From contig CAVPXC010000022.1 of assembly GCA_963709505.1 (NCBI GenBank), positions 1 through 64,000 of the forward strand: a DNA stretch of 64,000 nt, given 5' to 3'. A model generated the notes under the pieces. That model was not told the DNA's origin and did no database searches. It saw only the letters and a list, made by a program, of their open reading frames with translations. Of this stretch, positions 58,183 through 64,000 are shown one piece after another. Source of the DNA: CAVPXC01 sp963709505. GTDB taxonomy: Bacteria > Chloroflexota > Anaerolineae > JAAEKA01. Position 1 is the first letter of the stretch. Each line of letters opens with the position of its first letter. The translations under genes and the position numbers were made by a program.

Positions 58183-58218
58183 AAGAAAGGACCTTTCTCG
58201 GAAGAAAGGTCCTTTCTT
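58183..58218 (+). terminator. Bidirectional terminator
   Basis: A 16-bp perfect stem (AAGAAAGGACCTTTCT with its complement) and a CGGA loop. Both outer ends are A/T-rich (AAG and CTT), so it can end both the antitoxin gene and the convergent DUF3891 gene. Confidence 0.8.
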
Positions 58219-58234
58219 ATGAACAATCCCCTCT

Positions 58235-58906
58235 CTACCGTACTGACCGAATATGGTAGGGTATCATGAGGCCATCCAATCGCTCGGGATAGCCCTCAAG
58301 CTGATAGCCCACGAGATAACTGCTGTACTCGGCAACCTGCAGTGGCCATGGATCTAGGGTGATCTCACTCCCGTCGATCCGATAGCGCACGACCCTAAGC
58401 TCGGCGCTGGCGTAGCGCGCAAACACCTCGACCTGCCCCTCGGTTGCTTTCTCGAGGCAGAAGTCAAAAGCCACAAAGTCGCAGAACTTGGTCATGCGGT
58501 CGATCTGCAGAAACAGGCCGGCGTCCAAACCATGTTGGTCGATCTGCTCCCGGATCACGCCGCGCATTTCCTCAGCCAGCACCCGGCGCGCCGGCGTGTC
58601 CCGCCCCGACACCAGGCGAAGCAGATGATGCCGTGTGATCAGGTCCGCGATCGGATCGGCGCACGGCATGGTGAAGCCATTGCGTGTCATCGGCAGCCAG
58701 GCTGCGTCGTCCACTTCCGTCCCCACGGGGAGGTCGTCGAGGTAGCCAAACGCACGGTCGTGCAGCGCGATTCCGGTCACCACCGAGAGCCGTGGCAGCG
58801 GCGGCAGCTCAAACTCGGCATTGCCCCACAGCTGGGCCAATGCGCCAGCCAATTTCAGATGTTCCGATTGCGGAATAACGATGGGCCGTTGGGTGGATTT
58901 GAACAT
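58235..58906 (-). CDS. DUF3891 family protein
   Basis: 223 residues with the DUF3891 signature: QSEHLKLAGALAQLWGNAEF, LHDRAFGYLDDLP and LQIDRMTKFCDFVAFDFCLE, then LDPWPLQVAEYSSYLVGYQL. The several His, Asp and aromatic residues suggest a metal-dependent or hydrolase fold, but the function is not known. It is transcribed away from the GNAT gene cluster. Confidence 0.8.
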   Translation of the reverse strand: MFKSTQRPIVIPQSEHLKLAGALAQLWGNAEFELPPLPRLSVVTGIALHDRAFGYLDDLPVGTEVDDAAWLPMTRNGFTMPCADPIADLITRHHLLRLVSGRDTPARRVLAEEMRGVIREQIDQHGLDAGLFLQIDRMTKFCDFVAFDFCLEKATEGQVEVFARYASAELRVVRYRIDGSEITLDPWPLQVAEYSSYLVGYQLEGYPERLDGLMIPYHIRSVR

Positions 58907-58998
58907 AACCTACCTCATGCAGGTTTTTGGCTCGTGCGGCGAGGAAGACACCATCCGGATGGCCGCTGAGGCGATTGTAGCACGGCACGTCGTACGGG

Positions 58999-59502
58999 TC
59001 AACCCAATGGTGGCGAGGTCGCCGCAGGATCATTTGCCTCAATCACAAGCGCCAGCAGCGGCAAGGACCTCCCTTCAGGCCTCGACGGCACCTCGCCCAC
59101 ACGAATGGCTCCCATCCGCCGATAGAAGCCCTCAGCATGAGGATCGGATGCGATGTTCAAGACCGATCCACCCATCGACCGGACGGTGCGAACGGCGTGC
59201 TGGAAAAGCTGAGCGCCGACGCCGGCTCCCATGTGCTGCGGGTCCACCCACAAGTGTTCGAGCTCGAAGGCTTCCCCCTGACGCGATAAGGCGTAGAACC
59301 CGACGATTTCGGAGTCCTGAACTGCGCAGAACACAGGGCAGTCGACGATGAACTGCGGGGACACGGTGAGGTCAGCTTGCCACAGCGAGATGAGCTCCTC
59401 GGGGTAGTCCCAGTGGCGTTTGGCTGCGTGAGCGATCGTGGTGAGGCGTTGGGCATCTGGCGGGCGAGCCGCCTGAATCTCTACTGGGGTGGGGTTACCC
59501 AT
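58999..59502 (-). CDS. GNAT N-acetyltransferase
   Basis: 167 residues. PPDAQRLTTIAHAAKRHWDY at the start, CAVQDSEIVGFYALSRQGEA, and the acetyl-CoA loop LWVDPQHMGAGVGAQLFQHA, then VLNIASDPHAEGFYRRMGAI. It transfers an acetyl group from acetyl-CoA to an unknown amine. Its start overlaps the end of the truncated PIN gene, so it may replace part of that toxin. Confidence 0.85.
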   Translation of the reverse strand: MGNPTPVEIQAARPPDAQRLTTIAHAAKRHWDYPEELISLWQADLTVSPQFIVDCPVFCAVQDSEIVGFYALSRQGEAFELEHLWVDPQHMGAGVGAQLFQHAVRTVRSMGGSVLNIASDPHAEGFYRRMGAIRVGEVPSRPEGRSLPLLALVIEANDPAATSPPLG

Positions 59503-59713
59503 CGGTCGGTAGTCGGCCTATCGCCGCGCCGTTCAGCTGTCGCCGAGTTGACAAAAGCTCTCTTGCGACCGTGCACGATAGGCAGTCGCAACCATCTTGA
59601 GTTCCGCGCTGACGAGTGCTGTGATACAGCCTGGCCGCAACTTCGTGTTGTGGCTGGGTCTTGTCAATCAGACTAGCCCACCCTGAAGTGTCGGCAAAAA
59701 TCTCAGATGGCAC
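59495..59713 (-). pseudogene. VapC-like PIN toxin, truncated
   Basis: About 45 residues of a PIN nuclease: EIFADTSGWASLIDKTQPQH (first catalytic Asp) and EVAARLYHSTRQRGTQ. After this the frame turns into unrelated sequence, while another frame reads MVATAYRARSQESF before a stop. The rest of the PIN domain with the other acidic residues is absent. It overlaps the antitoxin-like gene upstream, the usual vapBC layout. Confidence 0.65.
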
Positions 59714-59969
59714 GGTCTTGTCCTTCGGAGTCGCGCAGTTCTACCATCAGCGCCCTGCCGATGTATTCGTCGTGACAATCTGCCCAATCAGGGACATCGC
59801 TGCTGATAGCGCCGATGAATTGCTCAAAAGGATCACCTGCGAGGTTCTCGGTGGCAGTCACCAACCATTGCACGGCTACAGCCTTGGGACGCTGGCCCTG
59901 CTGCTTGGCGGTTTCTGTCAAGGTCGCGTAGACCTGCTCGGGTAGCTCCAGTAACAGTGTATGGGTCAT
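59703..59969 (-). CDS. VapB-type antitoxin
   Basis: 88 residues: LLLELPEQVYATLTETAKQQ, GQRPKAVAVQWLVTATEN and DWADCHDEYIGRALMVELRD. The pattern (short strand, helix, variable tail) is typical of antitoxins paired with PIN toxins in Chloroflexota and cyanobacteria. Its partner is the truncated PIN gene overlapping by 11 bases. Confidence 0.65.
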   Translation of the reverse strand: MTHTLLLELPEQVYATLTETAKQQGQRPKAVAVQWLVTATENLAGDPFEQFIGAISSDVPDWADCHDEYIGRALMVELRDSEGQDRAI

Positions 59970-60056
59970 TGTTTAACCCCCAATACCACTTCGCACCTTA
60001 TCGCCAGTATAGGACAACTACATGTACAAGTCAACTGATGGGCACCCAGCGTGGGG

Positions 60057-60155
60057 TTACTCAGTCAATCTCTCCCAAATCTCCCTCGACGCCGCCGCCG
60101 TTTCCGGCGTAATGTCGTAGACGGCCTGACCGTTTTGGTCAGCCTCGATGACCTG
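60057..60155 (-). pseudogene. 3' end of a second cooC-like gene
   Basis: The minus strand ends QVIEADQNGQAVYDITPETA then AASREIWERLTE and a stop. This matches the last 33 residues of the intact ATPase at 61686-62456 (QVIEADLTGQAVYDIAPQTV, IWQELVA). Nothing upstream continues it. It is either a relic of a tandem paralog or one half of a duplicated target. Confidence 0.75.
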
Positions 60156-60233
60156 GGGTAATTAGAAGGGTGCCACCGTTGGTCTCAAGGGTGGCTGCTG
60201 TCGGCGCTTACGCCGAGTTGAAGCCTTACGAGG

Positions 60234-60479
60234 TCAGGCTGGTAAGCCGTAGAGCATCCCTGTTGCGCTAATATCCTCATCGATGTCTGGCCAGTGCACG
60301 CCCAACCCATTTCCGATGATCTTGAAGTTGTTGCGCTCCGCCGGCGTAGCATCGGATAGGCGCCAGGACCATACTAAAGGCACGCTGATGGAACGGCCAT
60401 CCGCGAGTTGGGCTATGATCGAGTCATCGTTGACCTGGATTTCGACGATGCGAGGCGCAGCACTCAGCATAATGTCCAT
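60234..60479 (-). CDS. DUF2442 protein
   Basis: 81 residues: PRIVEIQVNDDSIIAQLADG, RSISVPLVWSWRLSDATPAE and RNNFKIIGNGLGVHWPDIDE. This is the DUF2442 pattern ('W..L..A..e.r..w...g.GiHWp.iDEDis'). Such proteins often sit beside HicB or DUF4160 genes and are thought to be part of toxin-antitoxin-like pairs. It follows the HicB gene by three bases. Confidence 0.8.
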   Translation of the reverse strand: MDIMLSAAPRIVEIQVNDDSIIAQLADGRSISVPLVWSWRLSDATPAERNNFKIIGNGLGVHWPDIDEDISATGMLYGLPA

Positions 60480-60482
60480 GCG

Positions 60483-60647
60483 TCACAGGTTCGCTGTTTC
60501 CAGGCAGAGTTCGATCGCTTCCCTGATGCGCTTCATGAGGACATCCAGTGACCTGGCCTGGGTATGGCAACCGTGTAGCGCCGGCACCGTTGCCACAAAG
60601 TAGCCATCTTCGTCCTGCTCGATTACTACGCTGAATTCCCGTGTCAT
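60483..60647 (-). CDS. HicB-like antitoxin
   Basis: 54 residues: REFSVVIEQDEDGYFVATVP and ALHGCHTQARSLDVLMKRIR then EAIELCLE. It is the compact HicB fold without a DNA-binding tail. No HicA toxin adjoins it; the following gene is DUF2442. It may act in a non-canonical pair or be an orphan. Confidence 0.8.
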   Translation of the reverse strand: MTREFSVVIEQDEDGYFVATVPALHGCHTQARSLDVLMKRIREAIELCLETANL

Positions 60648-60751
60648 CTTTCTCGTCTCCAACGTCACTCGGAACCTTTGCGCTAGTACAAGGCAACTGT
60701 TGCAGCAAGTCAACCGCAGTTGCGGAGCCAGCTTGCAGGTCAGCGCCTAAA

Positions 60752-61024
60752 TCAGGCATGCGCCAGTTCCACAGCGGCTGCTTTCGTCATCGGCTGGCTT
60801 TCCAGATAGAGCGTGTCATAGCTCAAATCCAACCCACCGGGCCATTCCACCGAGCCAGCTACCACTTGTGCCGCCTCAAAGAGAGCGCGGTTCTGGAGCC
60901 GCACGAAGACGCCGCGATACAAATAGGGCTTCACGTCGAAAATGCGCTGCTCGCCGTTCTCGATTACGATCTCGAGACAAGAATCGTCGAGCGGGTGGAC
61001 GCTGTTGACGTATGGGTTCATCAA
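60752..61024 (-). CDS. DUF2442 protein, second copy
   Basis: 90 residues: VNSVHPLDDSCLEIVIENGE, QRIFDVKPYLYRGVFVRLQN and SVEWPGGLDLSYDTLYLESQ. The 'FDV.PYL..G.F..L.n..lF....v..g.v.WpgglDls.D.LY' pattern is the DUF2442 type with a different layout from copy one. It lies 8 bp after a small unknown gene. Function unknown. Confidence 0.8.
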   Translation of the reverse strand: MMNPYVNSVHPLDDSCLEIVIENGEQRIFDVKPYLYRGVFVRLQNRALFEAAQVVAGSVEWPGGLDLSYDTLYLESQPMTKAAAVELAHA

Positions 61025-61032
61025 GCATCGTC

Positions 61033-61344
61033 CTATCCGGTTTTCGCCACACCGCCATGATGCCTGCGCTGGGCTGCCTGGCGCGGTATCAAGCCGATCA
61101 AGCCACGCAAGGCCTGATTGATGCTTTCCGAGTCGGGAAAATACTCACGTACATCTGGCGCCAACAAGACGGCGCCGTCCTCAAGAGTGAAATACTGCGT
61201 CGTGACGCTGCCGTCTTCCTGTTGTATCCTGACTACATGGCCCTGCTGATAGGCGTGGTGATACTTGCCGCGTACCCCTTTCTTGCCGCTGAAGTCACAC
61301 TCCGGCAACATCTCTGCTTCTGCCTCGCACTGTTGGGTTTTCAT
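61033..61344 (-). CDS. Small conserved protein, antitoxin-like
   Basis: 103 residues from ATG 61344. DFSGKKGVRGKYHHAYQQGH and VTTQYFTLEDGAVLLAPDVR, then EYFPDSESINQALRGLIGLI. I know this pattern from small proteins of cyanobacteria and Chloroflexota that sit beside toxin-like genes. The final residues (RRHHGGVAKTG) are unusual. It follows the next gene by 18 bp in the same direction. Confidence 0.65.
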   Translation of the reverse strand: MKTQQCEAEAEMLPECDFSGKKGVRGKYHHAYQQGHVVRIQQEDGSVTTQYFTLEDGAVLLAPDVREYFPDSESINQALRGLIGLIPRQAAQRRHHGGVAKTG

Positions 61345-61362
61345 GCGGCTACCGTCCATACC

Positions 61363-61587
61363 CTATAGTTCATCCAGGACAGTCTCCAAAAGCACAGCGC
61401 CCGAATCTTTCTGGCCCGCCCGTAGACGCGCCAGGTTGGCGCGGATGATCTGCCGGTCTTCGACTTCCTCGAGCCACTCGACAAGCCCAATCCAATCATC
61501 GGCGTCCATGACCGCCAGACGACGACCTGTGGGGGCCTCGATAAACTGAACTGTGCTCAACACACTGGACAAAGTCACATCATTCAT
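61363..61587 (-). CDS. Phd/YefM-like small protein
   Basis: 74 residues from ATG 61587: VQFIEAPTGRRLAVMDADDW and IGLVEWLEEVEDRQIIRANL. The pattern 'v..v..p.G.r.aVm...dW..l.e.LE...d..' recalls Phd/YefM antitoxins. It is the first gene of a run with the 61033 gene and a DUF2442 gene. No RelE or Fic toxin is seen. Confidence 0.65.
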   Translation of the reverse strand: MNDVTLSSVLSTVQFIEAPTGRRLAVMDADDWIGLVEWLEEVEDRQIIRANLARLRAGQKDSGAVLLETVLDEL

Positions 61588-61685
61588 GTCAACCTCTGGC
61601 AATTCCTTGCGTCACTCCATCGATTGACCCCAGTATAGGGCAATCGCCGCGCAGAGTCAACAACCTCTGCGGTGAAAGCACAGAA

Positions 61686-62456
61686 CTACGCTACCAACTC
61701 CTGCCAGATGCTCCTCGCCGCGGCCACGGTCTGTGGCGCGATGTCGTAGACGGCTTGGCCGGTCAGATCGGCCTCGATGACTTGCTGATCGTAGGGCAGA
61801 AAACCGAGCACGGACAAATCGCCGGCGATCTGGCGGATGAACGCCTCGTCGGTCTCGCTCCTCACCTTGTTGCCCACCAGATAGAGCCGGGTCATGCCAA
61901 GATCGGCCGCCAGCCGGCGGATTTCTTCCATCACGCCTACGCTGCGCCGGCCCGGCTCGACGACGATCAACATCGCGTCCACCGCGCTGGCGGTCGCTCT
62001 ACCCAGGTGCTCGACGCCGGCCTCCATGTCCAGGATCAACACTTCGGTGCGGCGCATCAGAAGATGGGTGGTCAGCGCTTTGAGCAACGCGTTCTCCGGA
62101 CACAGGCAGCCGCTCCCGCCCAGCTTGACCGCGCCCATGCGCAGCAGCCGGATGTCCCGATAGGTGCCGCTGAAGCGCTCCGGGATGTCGTCCACCTTGG
62201 GGTTGAGCTTGAAGAAGCCGCCAATAGTCCCCGGCTGCGCGCCGGTGCGCTCGTAGATCAGCTCACCCATTTCGCTGATCGGCTGGATGGCCGCGGCCTG
62301 CTCAGACGGAAAGCCCAACGCGTTCGCCAGCCCGGAGGCCGGGTCCGCGTCCACAGCCAGCACGTCGTAGCCGGCTTCCTTGTAAAGGTATGCCAATAGG
62401 GAGGACAACGTCGTCTTGCCCACGCCGCCCTTGCCGGTGATTGCGATTTTGTTCAT
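61686..62456 (-). CDS. cooC: CooC-like nickel-insertion ATPase
   Basis: 256 residues. P-loop KIAITGKGGVGKTTLSSLLA, switch DVLAVDADPASGLANALGFP, and the CXC motif GGSGCLCPENALLKAL used for Ni or Zn binding at the dimer interface. Then TEVLILDMEAGVEHLGRATA. CooC loads nickel into carbon monoxide dehydrogenase. MetV-MetF directly upstream fits a Wood-Ljungdahl setting; the CODH genes themselves are not in the window. Confidence 0.85.
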   Translation of the reverse strand: MNKIAITGKGGVGKTTLSSLLAYLYKEAGYDVLAVDADPASGLANALGFPSEQAAAIQPISEMGELIYERTGAQPGTIGGFFKLNPKVDDIPERFSGTYRDIRLLRMGAVKLGGSGCLCPENALLKALTTHLLMRRTEVLILDMEAGVEHLGRATASAVDAMLIVVEPGRRSVGVMEEIRRLAADLGMTRLYLVGNKVRSETDEAFIRQIAGDLSVLGFLPYDQQVIEADLTGQAVYDIAPQTVAAARSIWQELVA

Positions 62457-62508
62457 GCTCGTTTACTCACCACGAATACACACCGGACGCTGAGAAAGTT
62501 TGGGAAAG

Positions 62509-62587
62509 CTCACGCAAAGCCGCAGAAGGAGGTCGAACTTCCGACCCCTTTTGTTCTTACTCTGCGCTCTTTGCGCCTCTGCGTGAG
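62509..62587. repeat. Dispersed repeat, inverted arms
   Basis: CTCACGCAAAGCCGCAGA and TCTGCGCTCTTTGCGCCTCT with GCGTGAG form imperfect inverted arms. CTCTGCGTCTTTGCGTC-like words are typical of dispersed intergenic repeats. No gene lies between 62457 and 62673. Confidence 0.6.
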
Positions 62588-62673
62588 ATGAATCCGGCCT
62601 TTTCCAACAGGTTCTAAGCCTTTACTTTCTGGCCCGGAAGACTTCGCGTCCTGCCTGACTCTGTGATTCACGC

Positions 62674-64000
62674 CTATTTCGTTGGAATAGGTGACGCTGT
62701 TTGCGGTTGCTGCCCGTTCGTCGGTATGGCCGGCTTTTGCACTTCGGCCATGCTCTTGTAGACCGGCCGCGGCACACCCAACTCGGTGACCAGCCGCGGG
62801 ACGATCTCTTCCCAGTGCACGGCCATGACGTGCATACCGGCGATCTTAGAAGTGTTCTTGAGCTTCTCGATCATCTCGAGCGCGATCGCCACGCCAGTCT
62901 CTTGCTGGGCGATCTTGTCCTCGCCCGCGGCGTCCATGCGCTTGACGATCTCCGGCGGGATGTAGACGCCGGCCACTTCCTCGGCCATAAAATGGGCCGC
63001 CTTGGCGCTCTTGAGCGGGATGACGCCAGCCAGCACGTAGACTTTGTCCAGCAGATTGCGCTGATCCAGCGCCTCCAGCCATTCGACAAAGTGGTTGTAG
63101 TCGAAGATCGGCTGGGTCTGCACGAACTGCGCGCCGGCGTTGACCTTCTTGTGCATGCGGATGGCTTCGAACTTGGGCGGTGCGCCGAAGGGCGAGGCGG
63201 CTGTGCCCAGGAACCACTTCGGAGTGGCCTTCATCTTGCGGCCGTCCAGGTAGATGCCCTCGTCGCGCATCCGGCGCAGCATCCATAGCATCTGGACGGC
63301 ATCCAGGTCGAACTGGTCGGGCTTGGCCATCGGGCCCGGCCCCGCGCTGTGGTGGTCGCCGCTCAGACACAGGATGTTGTGGATACCCAGCCCGGCCGCG
63401 CCAACGGCGTCCGCAGCGATTGCCACACGCGTGCGATCGCGCGCCTGGAGCTGCATCACCGGCTCCAGCCCGTCCTGCAAGCAGTGCGCGCTGGCCGCCA
63501 GGCTGCTCATGCGCGCCGTGGCCGAGGCGCTGTCGGTGAAGTTCGCCGCGGTGACGTAGTCGCACAGACAGTGCACCTTCTTGTCCTCGGTGGTAAACGA
63601 GGCATCCAGCGGCGGCGCGATCTCGGCGGTGGTCGTAAACGTCCCCGTGCGCAGGGTAGCCTCCAGCAGCGAGATCGGCTCGGTGTATGCCGGCGGGTGA
63701 TACTCGCTGTCGCCCTTCCACCAGTCAGGCTGGCGCGTGGCGTAGAATATGGCGTCCCACTTCTCGCTGAACTTCTCCTTGTCACGGAAGAAATCCAGCG
63801 GGTTCAGCCGATCCTCCTGCGTCCGCCACTTGTCGACCACATCCAGCCAGGTTTCACGGCCGACGCGCGCGCCATCCAGCGGCGCGTTGATCTCCAGCAG
63901 CTTGTCCTCGCGGCCCAAGCGCTCGGCGCGCTCGTAGATCACGTACCAGGTGCAAGGCCGCGAGGGATCGACCTCGCAGCGCTCCGGCGTTGCGCCGCCG
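62674..64000 (-). CDS. metF: MetV-MetF fusion, methylenetetrahydrofolate reductase (5' end outside)
   Basis: At least 442 residues; it runs off the right edge. The first visible residues, GGATPERCEVDPSRPCTWYV then IYERAERLGREDKLLEINAP, belong to the zinc-type C-terminal domain known as MetV, here fused ahead of MetF. The MetF part starts at LRTGTFTTTAEIAPPLDASF and has VTAANFTDSASATARMSSLA, NILCLSGDHHSAGPGPMAKP and GAQFVQTQPIFDYNHFVEWL, the flavin and folate pocket. It reduces methylene-H4folate to methyl-H4folate. Acetogen-type MetVF works in the Wood-Ljungdahl methyl branch, and a CooC gene follows. Confidence 0.9.
   Translation of the reverse strand, partial: GGATPERCEVDPSRPCTWYVIYERAERLGREDKLLEINAPLDGARVGRETWLDVVDKWRTQEDRLNPLDFFRDKEKFSEKWDAIFYATRQPDWWKGDSEYHPPAYTEPISLLEATLRTGTFTTTAEIAPPLDASFTTEDKKVHCLCDYVTAANFTDSASATARMSSLAASAHCLQDGLEPVMQLQARDRTRVAIAADAVGAAGLGIHNILCLSGDHHSAGPGPMAKPDQFDLDAVQMLWMLRRMRDEGIYLDGRKMKATPKWFLGTAASPFGAPPKFEAIRMHKKVNAGAQFVQTQPIFDYNHFVEWLEALDQRNLLDKVYVLAGVIPLKSAKAAHFMAEEVAGVYIPPEIVKRMDAAGEDKIAQQETGVAIALEMIEKLKNTSKIAGMHVMAVHWEEIVPRLVTELGVPRPVYKSMAEVQKPAIPTNGQQPQTASPIPTK

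Overview
The window joins two unrelated bacterial genomes. Bases 1 to about 21,928 look actinobacterial, most likely a mycobacterium: very GC-rich, with a 13E12/HNH family gene, a mycofactocin-type dehydrogenase, a wax ester synthase/DGAT, an RES toxin pair and an ESX-type effector with an EspC-like partner. Bases from about 21,929 to 64,000 look like Chloroflexota (Anaerolineae-like): the rpsB-tsf-pyrH-frr-uppS-cdsA block, a MetV-MetF fusion next to a CooC ATPase, mesaconyl-CoA-pathway-like genes and short tandem repeat arrays. At the switch cdsA is cut mid-gene and runs into the 3' end of an actinobacterial gene. A chimeric assembly is the simplest reading. Many genes on both sides carry single-base indels, often in homopolymers, and tsf has an in-frame TGA. 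This fits error-prone long-read metagenomic data better than real gene decay, so 'pseudogene' often means 'broken in this sequence'.

Actinobacterial half. 1-6.2 kb is a transposon graveyard: IS630-like and other transposase fragments, a complete IS3-family element (2694-4235), a tRNA 3'-end fragment, a small CsbD gene and an IS4-family element with 18-bp perfect ends (4693-6152). 6.2-13.0 kb is a tightly packed + strand lipid/xenobiotic cluster: P450, mycofactocin-type SDR, APH-like kinase, molybdopterin oxidoreductase, wax ester synthase. 13.0-16.4 kb holds an RES toxin module with a palindromic operator, a broken endonuclease/phosphatase gene and a broken 13E12 gene. 16.4-21.9 kb, on the minus strand, is a catabolic run (SDR, cyclase, alpha/beta hydrolase). 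An ESX-type effector pair lies between two copies of the hydrolase.

Chloroflexota half. 21.9-30.7 kb, minus strand: translation and lipid genes, then RNase Z, RtcA and UvrC. 30.9-35.7 kb: membrane proteins DUF4126 and twin DUF4013, then an IS200/IS605 element with TnpA and a broken TnpB. 35.8-39.1 kb: an unknown PRTase-like protein, an SDR, a BrnT/CopG pair and a phosphoesterase. 39.2-42.9 kb: a promoter, SAM-I riboswitch and terminator controlling metY-metX-metW. 42.9-48.3 kb: SDR, ThDP enzyme, methyltransferase, threonine dehydratase, mutarotase-like protein. 48.7-53.2 kb: secreted DUF4331 protein, TPR protein and a NicO metal permease. 53.2-57.6 kb: dienelactone hydrolase, a 43-bp-arm foldback element, 3-hydroxyisobutyrate dehydrogenase-like protein, family III CoA transferase and MaoC hydratase. 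57.9-61.6 kb is an island of orphan toxin-antitoxin parts. 61.7-64.0 kb: CooC ATPase and MetV-MetF, cut by the window edge.
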